From positions 6,324,001 through 6,388,000 of the forward strand of contig NZ_CP032543.1 of NCBI RefSeq assembly GCF_003610995.1: a stretch of DNA of 64,000 nucleotides, written 5' to 3'. Each line of letters opens with the position of its first letter. The first letter of the stretch is position 1. A program made the position numbers and the translations under genes. The DNA is from Streptomyces griseus subsp. griseus. Its GTDB lineage: Bacteria > Actinomycetota > Actinomycetes > Streptomycetales > Streptomycetaceae. Positions 7,948-16,329 of the stretch are shown piece after piece. Below the pieces are notes generated by a model, which did no database searches, was not told the DNA's origin, and saw only the letters and a list, made by a program, of their open reading frames with translations.

Positions 7948-8691
7948 ATGGCCGTCGATCCGTTGATCGAACTGAGGGACGTCAACAAACACTTCGGAGA
8001 GTTGCACGTACTTCAGGACATCAATCTCACCGTCGGCCGCGGGGAGGTGGTAGTGGTCATCGGCCCCTCCGGCTCCGGGAAATCCACCCTGTGCCGGGCG
8101 GTCAACCGGCTGGAGACGATCGAGTCCGGCTCCATCCTGATCGACGGCAAGCCCCTCCCCGAGGAGGGCAAGGGTCTCGCCCAGCTCCGCGCCGAAGTCG
8201 GCATGGTCTTCCAGTCGTTCAACCTCTTCGCCCACAAGACCGTCCTGGCCAACGTGTCGCTGGCCCAGCTCAAGGTCCGCAAGCGCAAGAAGGACGAGGC
8301 CGACCGGCGCTCCCGGGAACTGCTGGACCGGGTCGGCCTCGCCTCCCAGGCCGACAAGTTCCCCGCCCAGCTCTCCGGCGGCCAGCAGCAGCGCGTGGCG
8401 ATCGCCCGCGCCCTGGCCATGGACCCCAAGGCGCTCCTCTTCGACGAGCCCACCTCCGCCCTCGACCCGGAGATGATCAACGAGGTGCTGGAGGTCATGC
8501 AGCAGCTCGCCCGGGACGGCATGACCATGGTCGTGGTCACCCATGAGATGGGCTTCGCCCGGTCCGCCGCCAACCGCGTCGTCTTCATGGCCGACGGCCG
8601 CGTCGTCGAGGACCGCACCCCGGAGGACTTCTTCACCGCTCCGGAGAGCGACCGCGCCAAGGACTTCCTGTCCAAGATCCTCAAGCACTGA
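7948..8691 (+). CDS. Polar amino acid ABC transporter, ATP-binding protein
   Basis: A 247-residue ABC ATPase of the polar amino acid uptake (PAAT) family. Walker A GPSGSGKS is at 39-46, the Q-loop at VFQSFNLF (about 87-94), the signature LSGGQQQR at 141-148, Walker B ALLFDEP at 161-167 with D-loop SALD, and the switch His in VVVTHE. It energises import of an amino acid, probably glutamate/glutamine-like given the similarity of the four-gene order to gluABCD of corynebacteria. It is the first gene of the operon; a GGTAGGG stretch precedes its ATG. Confidence 0.9.
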   Translation: MAVDPLIELRDVNKHFGELHVLQDINLTVGRGEVVVVIGPSGSGKSTLCRAVNRLETIESGSILIDGKPLPEEGKGLAQLRAEVGMVFQSFNLFAHKTVLANVSLAQLKVRKRKKDEADRRSRELLDRVGLASQADKFPAQLSGGQQQRVAIARALAMDPKALLFDEPTSALDPEMINEVLEVMQQLARDGMTMVVVTHEMGFARSAANRVVFMADGRVVEDRTPEDFFTAPESDRAKDFLSKILKH

Positions 8692-8704
8692 CGGGGGGCT
8701 TTCC

Positions 8705-9649
8705 GTGTCGCGTACCAGCAGTCCCCGTACCAACAGAGACCGTCACCGCCGCAGCGCCGTCCTCGCGCTCTGCCTCCTGCTCACCGTCCTCGCCGCCGCC
8801 TGCGGCAAGGACGGCAGCCCGCCGGTCAAGGGACCCGCGCCCGAGGCGCTGCCCGTCTACCAGGTGGACCAGGGCTTCCGACTGCCCGCGTCGCCCACCT
8901 GGCGGAAGGCGGAGCAGCGCGGCCATCTGGTCGTCGGTGCCAAGGAGGACCAGCCCTACCTGGGCGAGAAGGACCCCGCCAGCGGCGTCTACTCCGGCTT
9001 CGACATCGAGATCGCCCGGATGATGGCGGCCTCACTCGGCTTCGAACCGAAGACCATCCGCTTCCGGACCATCGCCTCCGCCAACCGCGAGACCGCCCTC
9101 CAGAACGGCCAGATCGACTACTACGTCGGCACCTACACCATCAACGACATGCGCAAGAAGCTCGTCGGCTTCGCCGGGCCCTACTACATGGCCGGTCAGG
9201 GACTCCTGGTGCGCACCGACGAGGACGACATCAAGGGCCCCCAGGACCTGGACGGCAGGACGGTCTGCTCGGCGGCCGGCTCCACGCCCTACCAGCGGAT
9301 CGCCGAGGACTACCCCAAGGCGGTGCTCGTCGCCTACGACACGTACTCGATCTGCGTCGACAACCTGCTGACGTACCAGGTCGACGCCGTCACCACCGAC
9401 GACGCGATCCTCCTGGGCTTCGCGGCCAAGGCGCCCGACGAGATGAAGGTCGTCGGCAAGCCCTTCTCGAAGGAGCCGTACGGCATCGGCGTACCGCGCG
9501 ACGACAACGCGCTGCGCGCCGCCCTCAACGACGCGCTGGAGGCGAACGAGAAGAACGGCAACTGGAAGAAGGCGTTCGAAGCGACGCTGGGGCGCTCCGG
9601 CGTACCCGCGCCGACCCCGCCGCCCATCGACCGCTACCCGGCGAACTGA
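8705..9649 (+). CDS. Amino acid ABC transporter substrate-binding lipoprotein
   Basis: A 314-residue extracytoplasmic binding protein. The N-terminus has Arg residues, a hydrophobic stretch (about 17-30) and lipobox LAAAC with Cys33, so it should be anchored to the outer face of the membrane. The mature part is a type-2 periplasmic binding fold (SBP_bac_3): GYxxFDIEIAR-like entry, followed by YYVGTYTIND and the domain-crossing VDAVTTDDAIL. GTG 8705 is supported by the GGGGGCTTTCC upstream, because the open frame starting earlier overlaps the ATPase. It binds the amino acid and delivers it to the two permeases that follow. Confidence 0.88.
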   Translation: MSRTSSPRTNRDRHRRSAVLALCLLLTVLAAACGKDGSPPVKGPAPEALPVYQVDQGFRLPASPTWRKAEQRGHLVVGAKEDQPYLGEKDPASGVYSGFDIEIARMMAASLGFEPKTIRFRTIASANRETALQNGQIDYYVGTYTINDMRKKLVGFAGPYYMAGQGLLVRTDEDDIKGPQDLDGRTVCSAAGSTPYQRIAEDYPKAVLVAYDTYSICVDNLLTYQVDAVTTDDAILLGFAAKAPDEMKVVGKPFSKEPYGIGVPRDDNALRAALNDALEANEKNGNWKKAFEATLGRSGVPAPTPPPIDRYPAN

Positions 9650-9666
9650 GGGGGACGGCCCCACCC

Positions 9667-10311
9667 ATGGACGTACTGACAGACAACTTCTCCCTCTACG
9701 GCAAGGGCTTCCTCGGCACCGTCGAGCTGACCGTCTACTCCTCGGCCCTCGCCCTCGCCCTCGGCTTCGTCATGGCCTCCTTCCGTGTCGCGCCGGTCGG
9801 CGCGCTGCGGGTGCTGGGCACGGTCTGGGTGACCGTGCTGCGCAACACCCCCCTGACGCTGCTGTTCTTCGCGGTCCTCCTCGGCCTGCCCCGCTTCGGC
9901 CTGGTGCTGCCGTTCCAGCTCTTCGCCGTCCTGGCGCTCGGCTGCTACACCTCCGCGTTCATCTGCGAGGTGCTGCGCTCCGGCATCAACACCGTGCCCA
10001 CCGGCCAGGGCGAGGCCGCCCGCAGCCTCGGGCTGACCTTCGGCCAGACCCTGAGCGAGGTCGTCCTGCCGCAGGCCTTCCGATCGGTGCTCCCGCCCGT
10101 CGGCTCCACCCTGATCGCGCTGGCCAAGAACTCCGCGATCGCCGGCGCCTTCAGCGTCACCGAACTGCTCGGCACCTACCGGACGCTCAACGAGCTGGGC
10201 TACAGCATCATCTGGACGTTCGTCTGGATCGCCGTCGGCTACCTGATCATCACCCTCACCATCAGTGCGCTCTTCAACGTGATGGAGAAGCGCTGGGGAG
10301 TCGCACGATGA
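9667..10311 (+). CDS. Amino acid ABC transporter permease (first)
   Basis: A 214-residue inner-membrane permease of the HisM/GlnP type with about five hydrophobic helices. The EAA loop is recognisable (GQGEAARSLGLTFGQTLSEVVLPQAF), which docks on the ATPase. It ends with an ATGA overlap with the second permease, so the two are made together and probably form a heterodimer. Confidence 0.9.
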   Translation: MDVLTDNFSLYGKGFLGTVELTVYSSALALALGFVMASFRVAPVGALRVLGTVWVTVLRNTPLTLLFFAVLLGLPRFGLVLPFQLFAVLALGCYTSAFICEVLRSGINTVPTGQGEAARSLGLTFGQTLSEVVLPQAFRSVLPPVGSTLIALAKNSAIAGAFSVTELLGTYRTLNELGYSIIWTFVWIAVGYLIITLTISALFNVMEKRWGVAR

Positions 10312-11174
10312 CCCATGTCCCCTCGGCCACCGCGCTCTACGACATCCCGGGGCCGCAGGCCCGTAAACGGCATCTCATCTACGGGATCGCCTCGACGGCC
10401 GTGATCCTCGCCCTCGTCGGCTGGATCGTCTATCTGCTCTTCGACACCGACCAGTTCACCGCCGAGAAGTGGCGCCCCTTCGAGTACAAGGGCATCCAGG
10501 AGCTGCTGCTGCGGGGCCTCGGCAACACGCTCAAGGCGTTCGCGTACGCCGCCGTCCTCTCCCTCGCCCTCGGCGCGGTCCTCGCGGTCGGCCGGCTCTC
10601 CGCGCACCGGCCGGTGCGCTGGATCTCCACCCTGCTGGTCGAGTTCTTCCGGGCCATGCCGGTGCTGGTGATGATCTTCTTCATCTTCGTGGCGCTGAAG
10701 GTGCAGGCCCTGCCCGCCCTGGTCGCCGGACTGACCCTCTACAACGGCTCGGTCCTCGCGGAGGTCTTCCGGGCCGGGATCAACTCCGTGGACCGCGGCC
10801 AGCGCGAGGCCGCGTACGCCCTCGGGATGCGCAAGACACAGGTCACGACGTTCGTCCTGGCTCCCCAGGCCGTACGCGCGATGCTGCCGACCATCATCAG
10901 TCAGCTGGTGGTCGCGCTCAAGGACACCTCACTGGGTTATCTGATCACCTACGAGGAATTCCTCCACGCGGGAAAGCTGATCGCGTCGAATCTCGACTAC
11001 GATCTTCCCTTCATCCCTGTCGTGATGGTGATCTCTCCGATCTACATCGGCATGTGCATGTTGCTCTCGTGGTTCGCCACCTGGGTGGCGCGAAGGCAGC
11101 GGCGCAATCCGAGGACGGAGGCGGTGGGGGTGGCCCCGGCCGAGCCGGGGAAGCTGCTGCCGGGAGGGCAGTAG
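10308..11174 (+). CDS. Amino acid ABC transporter permease (second)
   Basis: A 288-residue partner permease, longer at both ends than the first. The N-terminal cytoplasmic stretch of about 25 residues is followed by hydrophobic helices, the EAA loop RGQREAAYALGMRKTQVTTFVLAPQAV, and a charged C-terminal tail. ATG 10308 overlaps the preceding TGA. It is the last gene of the importer operon; a strong hairpin overlaps its stop region. Confidence 0.9.
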   Translation: MTHVPSATALYDIPGPQARKRHLIYGIASTAVILALVGWIVYLLFDTDQFTAEKWRPFEYKGIQELLLRGLGNTLKAFAYAAVLSLALGAVLAVGRLSAHRPVRWISTLLVEFFRAMPVLVMIFFIFVALKVQALPALVAGLTLYNGSVLAEVFRAGINSVDRGQREAAYALGMRKTQVTTFVLAPQAVRAMLPTIISQLVVALKDTSLGYLITYEEFLHAGKLIASNLDYDLPFIPVVMVISPIYIGMCMLLSWFATWVARRQRRNPRTEAVGVAPAEPGKLLPGGQ

Positions 11175-11199
11175 CGGAGCATGCCCCGCCCGGCAGCAG
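11154..11199. terminator. Bidirectional terminator after the ABC operon
   Basis: CTGCTGCCGGG (11154-11164) pairs perfectly with CCCGGCAGCAG (11189-11199). It overlaps the last codons of the second permease and separates it from the convergent hydrolase gene. Confidence 0.7.
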
Positions 11200-11206
11200 T
11201 CGGTGA

Positions 11207-12802
11207 TCACTTCTCGCGCAGCGGGACCGAGAGTTGACTCGGGTCCGTGGAGGGCGAGGAGAAGGTCAGCTGCGCGCCGGTCGGGTTGTGCTCGATGTAC
11301 AGCGGATCGACGGTGTCGATCACCAGGGCGAGCCGGTGACCGGCCGGGACGTCGTAGGCCGTGGAGAAGAGCTCCAGGCCGACGGGGAACGGCCGGCCCG
11401 GCGTCTGCCCGTGGAACGTGTACGGGGCGTTGCTGACCAGCTTGCCCACGCCGAGCGGGCCGACGTCGTAGAGGTACGCGACGAAGGTGCCGCTCGACTT
11501 CGTGCTGGTGACCGTGGTGTGCAGCTCGGCCGTGCCCCGGACGCGCTGCTCGGCGCCGTACTTCTCCGACTGCCACACGCTCGCGAAGGCGCGCGGCAGA
11601 AGGGGCACGGAGACGGTCGGCGGGAGCTTGACGAACTGGTCCAGCGCGTTGGAGAGCAGGGTGATGCCGCCGTTGGCGCCGGAGTCGACGTTCGCCCACA
11701 CCTTCTTCGTACCGTCGAGTGCGATGCGGTTCTTCGCCGCGCCCACCGACTTCCAGTCCGCGTACCCCTCGTACCCCTTGTCCGTGCGGGACCTGAGCTG
11801 GACGGGCTGCTCGGTGTCGATGCCGTTGCGCTCGCCCTTGAGGTAGCGGTCGAACCAGCGTCGCGTGCTCGTCCAGGTGTCGTTGGGCAGCCCGAACAGG
11901 CCGGTCAGCTCGGCGGTCGCGTGGTCGCCGGGGCGGAACTCCAGCCGCTTGGGGCCGGTGAGCTTCTCGTAGAACGAGGCGTACTGGTTGGGCGGGAAGA
12001 TCGTGTCGCCCCAGGCGTTGCCCATCATGATGGCGGCGCCGTTGGCGTTGATCTTGTCGAGGTGGGTGACGGGGGAGCGCTTGGCGCCCCAGGCGATCAT
12101 CTCCGGTTCCTTGGCCAGGTTGGAGCCGAGGAAGTCCACAAGCGTCTGCGAGAGTTCGTCGCTGGGGCGGCCGGTGATCAGCCCGGCGCCGCCGAGCAGG
12201 GCGGCGGCCTGGAGGTGCTGGGTCCGGCCGCTGTAGATCGAGTCGATCAGGTCGGCCCAGCCGCTGAGCGCGGCGACCGCCTTGATACGGGGGTCGTGCC
12301 CGGCGGCCAGCAGGCTGATGCCCGCGCCGTAGCTGACCCCGCCCATGCCGATCCGGTCCGGGTCGGCCGAGGTGTTCGCCAGCGCCCAGTCGATGACGGC
12401 GGAGGCGTCCGCGATGTCCGGGGGGCCGGCCACCTCGATCTTACCGCCGGAGAGCCAGAAGCCGCGCGAGGTGTAACTCACCACCACGTAACCGGAGTCG
12501 GCGAGCTTCTGGGCCTGCGCCAGATACTCGATCTGCGGCAGGCCCCAGCTGGTCGGGAAGACGATGAGGGGGTGCTTCGCCCCGGCCGACGCTCCGGACG
12601 GTCGGAACACATTGCCCTTGAGCGTGATGCCCCCGGAGCCGGGGATGTCATGGAACGTCAGGCCCGGCGCGGAGGCGCTCGCCGAGGTGGGGGCGGGTGC
12701 GGCTCCCGCAGCCGGAGCCGCGCCGAGGGCGGCTCCGGTCAGCAGGACGGCGGCGGTGGTGATCGAAGCGGTGGTGCGCAGTGCCGGTTTCGGACGTACC
12801 AC
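11207..12802 (-). CDS. Secreted S15/CocE-type alpha/beta hydrolase
   Basis: A 531-residue secreted hydrolase. A cleavable signal peptide (about 1-35, ending AAGAA) precedes an X-Pro dipeptidyl-peptidase/CocE-like catalytic domain. Nucleophile motif GGVSYGAG supplies the Ser; a late GDHATAEL segment supplies a candidate His. The last 180 residues resemble the beta-rich PepX C-terminal domain (XPP_PC). It may be an extracellular acyl-ester hydrolase or a peptidase; the family does not separate these by eye. GTG 12802 follows GAGGAG. The promoter region upstream holds several GGTAAC/GTTACC repeats (12842-12895). It is transcribed alone. Confidence 0.82.
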   Translation of the reverse strand: MVRPKPALRTTASITTAAVLLTGAALGAAPAAGAAPAPTSASASAPGLTFHDIPGSGGITLKGNVFRPSGASAGAKHPLIVFPTSWGLPQIEYLAQAQKLADSGYVVVSYTSRGFWLSGGKIEVAGPPDIADASAVIDWALANTSADPDRIGMGGVSYGAGISLLAAGHDPRIKAVAALSGWADLIDSIYSGRTQHLQAAALLGGAGLITGRPSDELSQTLVDFLGSNLAKEPEMIAWGAKRSPVTHLDKINANGAAIMMGNAWGDTIFPPNQYASFYEKLTGPKRLEFRPGDHATAELTGLFGLPNDTWTSTRRWFDRYLKGERNGIDTEQPVQLRSRTDKGYEGYADWKSVGAAKNRIALDGTKKVWANVDSGANGGITLLSNALDQFVKLPPTVSVPLLPRAFASVWQSEKYGAEQRVRGTAELHTTVTSTKSSGTFVAYLYDVGPLGVGKLVSNAPYTFHGQTPGRPFPVGLELFSTAYDVPAGHRLALVIDTVDPLYIEHNPTGAQLTFSSPSTDPSQLSVPLREK

Positions 12803-12951
12803 GGGTCACTCCTCACGCGTGTCAGTGCAAAGTGACCCGACGGTAACCCCGGTTGTTTACCGGTGGTAACTACCTCGCGCGTTGCGTGAAGGTAACGATT
12901 GTTGGACGTCCTGTCAGTAGCCCTTCCGCTGTACGGAGGTGAGCGCGTGGC

Positions 12952-14166
12952 TCACTTCAGCGCGCTCTTCGTCTGCCAGTCGGCCCACGACACGTTCCAC
13001 GCGCCGTACCCGTTGCCCTCGGCGACCGTGCCCTTGGCGTCGGCACCGGTGATCTCGAACGGGTCGCCCACCCGCACCTGCCCGTAGAGCGCGGAGGCGT
13101 TCGCGTCGCTCATCCCGAGACAGCCCGAGCTGCGGTTGGCGTTGCCGAAGTGGCCGGAGTTCCACGGCGCGGCGTGTGCGTACATCCCCGACCAGGTCAG
13201 CCGCATCGAGTAGTCGACCATCTTGTCGTAGGCGTCACCGAGTCCCACCGTCTCGGAGCGCATGTTGATCGTGCCCTCCTTCGACATCAGGACGGCCGTG
13301 CCCCGCCAGGACGCCTTGTCGCCGCCCGGCGTACCGCCCGACATCGGCGCCTGGAACACCTGCTTGCCGTCGCGGTGGAGGGAGAGGCGGTGCCCGTCGA
13401 GGTCCACCTTGACCACCTGGGCGGCGCCGATGGTGAACGTCGTCGCGTAGTCACGGACGAACCAGCCGCCGTCTGCGCCCGTGTCGATGCCGTTCAGCTC
13501 GGCGGCCAGGGTGACCTTCGTGCCCGGCTTCCAGTACTCCTCGGGCCGCCAGTCGACGCGGTCCTTGCCCGAGTGGTCCCGCAACCAGCCCCAGGAGCCC
13601 TCGGTGCTGTTCGAGGTGGACACCTTCAGGGCCTTCTCCACCGCCGCCCTGTTCTCCACCGGGTGGTCGAAGACGACCGACAGCGGCTGGGCGATGCCGA
13701 CCGTGGTGTTCTTGCCCGGCGCGAGCGAGAGCTTGTTCACCTTCTCCGCCTCGGCGGTCCTGAACGTGGCGGTGTCGCTGCCGCCGTCCGCGTCCTTCGC
13801 CTCGACCGTGTACGCGGTGCCCGGCGCGGCGACCCGCTCGGATATCCAGGTCCGGCCGTCGGCGGATGTCTTCCCGGTCAGCGCGCCGCCCTCGTCCGCC
13901 GTCACGGACACCGACGTCAGCTTGCCCGCCGCCAGTGTGACCTTCACCGGCCCGCCCGGGGTCGCCGCCTTGCCCCGGAGGTTCACCGAGATGTCGGCCG
14001 CGGGCGCCTTGCCGTCCCCGCCATCCCGCGCGGCGGAGCCGGACGCCCCACCGCCCGAGCAGGCCGTGAGAGCGGCGGCGAGCAGCGCCGCCGGGACGGT
14101 CAGGGCGAGCCGGGCGCTCCGGACGGACGGGGCGGTGTGACGGGTGCGCGGGCGTGCGGAACTCAA
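12952..14166 (-). CDS. L,D-transpeptidase lipoprotein
   Basis: A 404-residue cell-wall enzyme that forms 3-3 cross-links in peptidoglycan. The start is TTG 14166, eight bases after a strong GGAGG; an in-frame ATG at 14256 lacks a ribosome binding site. The signal peptide ends in lipobox LTAC (Cys36), so it is a lipoprotein. Two Ig-like domains (about 60-270, as in mycobacterial Ldt enzymes) precede a YkuD domain whose catalytic motif is visible: GHFGN (His339), RSSGCLGM (Cys349). It lies beside the biosynthetic locus but is probably housekeeping. Confidence 0.92.
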   Translation of the reverse strand: MSSARPRTRHTAPSVRSARLALTVPAALLAAALTACSGGGASGSAARDGGDGKAPAADISVNLRGKAATPGGPVKVTLAAGKLTSVSVTADEGGALTGKTSADGRTWISERVAAPGTAYTVEAKDADGGSDTATFRTAEAEKVNKLSLAPGKNTTVGIAQPLSVVFDHPVENRAAVEKALKVSTSNSTEGSWGWLRDHSGKDRVDWRPEEYWKPGTKVTLAAELNGIDTGADGGWFVRDYATTFTIGAAQVVKVDLDGHRLSLHRDGKQVFQAPMSGGTPGGDKASWRGTAVLMSKEGTINMRSETVGLGDAYDKMVDYSMRLTWSGMYAHAAPWNSGHFGNANRSSGCLGMSDANASALYGQVRVGDPFEITGADAKGTVAEGNGYGAWNVSWADWQTKSALK

Positions 14167-14418
14167 CGGAAAAACCTCCAGGGCGGCAAGACTCGACAGG
14201 GGAGAGGTGATTTCCCCCTGGTGGGTTCCGTTTCCGCCATGTCGGTTTCCGCCCATGACGTGTCCGTGACCTCGCTCGTGTCCCGCCCGCCCGGCCCCTG
14301 ACCTCGCCTGTGCCCTGCCCGTGCCTGCCCGCCGGGGCGCTCGCCTACGGGGCTCCCCGCGCGGCCGGGCCCGGCTGCGGTGCTGAGGGCGGGGCCGTAC
14401 GCCACCCCGGGGGGCGGT

Positions 14419-16287
14419 TCAGAGTTCCAGGTCGACGTCGAGACCGACGTTCTGACCGCGCAGCCAGAAGTCGAGGGCGAGGACCAGCTCGGTCCCGGTG
14501 CGGTAGCCGGGGCGCGGGTCGTCGGCGGTGGCGGCGGCGAGCGCGGTCTCGTCCAGCAGCTCGCGCACCGGCGCGTCCGGGCCCTCGGTCGCGCGCTTGA
14601 GGGAGGCCCGCAGCCCGTCGAGGTAGCGGTGGTCGCGGCTGGTCGGATACGGGGCCTTCACCCGGTCGGCGATCTCCGGCGGCAGCAGATCCCGGGTGGC
14701 GGCGCGCAGCAGGCTCTTCTCCCGGCCGTCGAACGACTTCATCGCCCAGGGGGTGTTGAAGACGTACTCCACCAGCCGGTGGTCGCAGAACGGCACCCGC
14801 ACCTCCAGGCCGACGGCCATGCTGGCCCGGTCCTTGCGGTCCAGCATCCAGGGCAGGAACCGGGTCAGATGGAGGTAGCCGATCTCGCGCATCCGCCGGT
14901 CGGCGGCGGACTCGCCGGCCAGCCGCGGAACTTCGGCGAGCGCCTCGTGGTAGCGCTGGGCCCGGTACCCCTGGAGGTCGATCTTGGTCAGCAGCGCGGG
15001 GTCGATCAGGGATTCGCCGGGGCCGCTGCCGGGCCCGGAGATGCCGGTGCCGAACGGCGGCGCCAGCCACGGGAAGGTGTCCGCGGTGAGGGTGTCGGGG
15101 TGGTTGAACCAGCGGTAGCCGCCGAAGACCTCGTCCGCCGCCTCGCCGGAGAGCGCGACCGTGCAGTGCCGGCGGACCTCCTGGAAGAGCAGGTAGAGCG
15201 AGGTGTCGCCGTCACCGAGGTCGAACGGCAGATCGCGGGCGCGCATGATGGCCTCGCGAGCGTCCTGGGCGAGCAGCTGCCCCGGGGAGAGGGTGACGAC
15301 CTGGTGGTCGGAGCCGGCGTGCCGGGCGAGCAGCTCGGCGAACGGCGCGTCGGGGGTGCCGCGCCAGTCGTCGGCCCGGAAGTCGTCGCCGTGCCGGTCG
15401 AAGTCGAGGGCGAAGGACCGGATCGGCGGGGCCCCGAGAGCGGTCCGGCGGCGGGCGGCCAGGGCGGTGATGATGGAGGAGTCCAGCCCGCCGGAGAGCA
15501 GCGTGCCCACCGGGACATCGGCCACCAGTTGCCGGGCGACGATGTCCTCCAGCAGCTCACGGACCCGGCCGACCGTGGTCTCCAGGTCATCGGTGTGCTC
15601 GTGGGACTCCACCGCCCAGTAGCGGCGCAGGGTGTTGCCGCCGCGCCCGACCTTGAGGGTGTGGCCGGGGCGCAGCTCGTACATGCCCTTGTAGACCGCG
15701 TGGCCGGGGGTCTTGGTGAAGCCGAGCAGCTCGGCGAAGCCCTCGGAGTCGATCGCGGGGCGCACCGAGGGGTGGGCCAGGATCGCCTTGGGCTCGGAGC
15801 CGAACAGCACCCCGCCACCGGGGAGCGGCCAGTAGTAGAGCGGCTTGATCCCCAACCGGTCGCGGACCAGGAGCAGTTCCTCGGTACGGGCGTCCCACAG
15901 CGCGAACGCGTACATGCCGTTGAGGTGTTCGGTGAAGTCCTCGCCCCACTCCAGATAGGCGTGCAGGACGACCTCGGTGTCGCTGTCGGTACGGAAGCCG
16001 TGTCCGCGGACCACCAACTGCTTGCGCAGCTCAAGGTAGTTGAAGACCTCGCCGGTGTAGCTGATGGCGACGACCGGCTCACCGCTCTGCTCGAAGACCA
16101 TCGGCTGGCTGCCGCCCGCCGGGTCGATGACGGAGAGCCGGCGGTGACCGAGGGCCACCGACCGGCCGAGCCAGAGACCGTGGGCGTCCGGCCCCCGGCA
16201 GGCCATGGTGGCGGTCATCGCGTCGGCCACCGGGGCGGTGACGGGGGCTGCCGGGTCGAAGGAGACCCATCCTGCTGTTCCACACAT
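14419..16287 (-). CDS. asnB: Asparagine synthase (glutamine-hydrolysing)-like amidotransferase
   Basis: A 622-residue class II glutamine amidotransferase. After Met, Cys2 (MCGTAGW) is the N-terminal nucleophile of the glutaminase domain. The synthetase domain carries the PP-loop SGGLDSS (about 264-272), which adenylates a carboxylate before ammonia transfer. Length and both domains are complete, so it should make an amide. It is the distal gene of the left arm of the biosynthetic locus (42 bp after the MFS gene), preceded by GAGAGG. Given the neighbours, it may amidate a pathway carboxylate rather than, or besides, aspartate; that is inference. Loss of Cys2 would have argued for a beta-lactam synthetase, and it is not lost. 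Confidence 0.9.
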   Translation of the reverse strand: MCGTAGWVSFDPAAPVTAPVADAMTATMACRGPDAHGLWLGRSVALGHRRLSVIDPAGGSQPMVFEQSGEPVVAISYTGEVFNYLELRKQLVVRGHGFRTDSDTEVVLHAYLEWGEDFTEHLNGMYAFALWDARTEELLLVRDRLGIKPLYYWPLPGGGVLFGSEPKAILAHPSVRPAIDSEGFAELLGFTKTPGHAVYKGMYELRPGHTLKVGRGGNTLRRYWAVESHEHTDDLETTVGRVRELLEDIVARQLVADVPVGTLLSGGLDSSIITALAARRRTALGAPPIRSFALDFDRHGDDFRADDWRGTPDAPFAELLARHAGSDHQVVTLSPGQLLAQDAREAIMRARDLPFDLGDGDTSLYLLFQEVRRHCTVALSGEAADEVFGGYRWFNHPDTLTADTFPWLAPPFGTGISGPGSGPGESLIDPALLTKIDLQGYRAQRYHEALAEVPRLAGESAADRRMREIGYLHLTRFLPWMLDRKDRASMAVGLEVRVPFCDHRLVEYVFNTPWAMKSFDGREKSLLRAATRDLLPPEIADRVKAPYPTSRDHRYLDGLRASLKRATEGPDAPVRELLDETALAAATADDPRPGYRTGTELVLALDFWLRGQNVGLDVDLEL

Positions 16288-16329
16288 GGTGATGTGGCCT
16301 CTCTCGGACGTGGACGTGATGGTGCGGGG

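Noticed and set aside
11234..12835. Open frame of 533 codons on the plus strand
   Set aside because: Antisense shadow of the S15-type hydrolase, which has a signal peptide, catalytic motifs and a ribosome binding site.
12937..12957. GTGAGC/GCTCAC hairpin at the L,D-transpeptidase stop as a terminator
   Set aside because: The stem is only six pairs with no T-run, so I did not list it as a feature.
14419..16287. Beta-lactam synthetase instead of asparagine synthase
   Set aside because: Beta-lactam synthetases lack the N-terminal Cys; here Cys2 is present and the glutaminase domain is complete.
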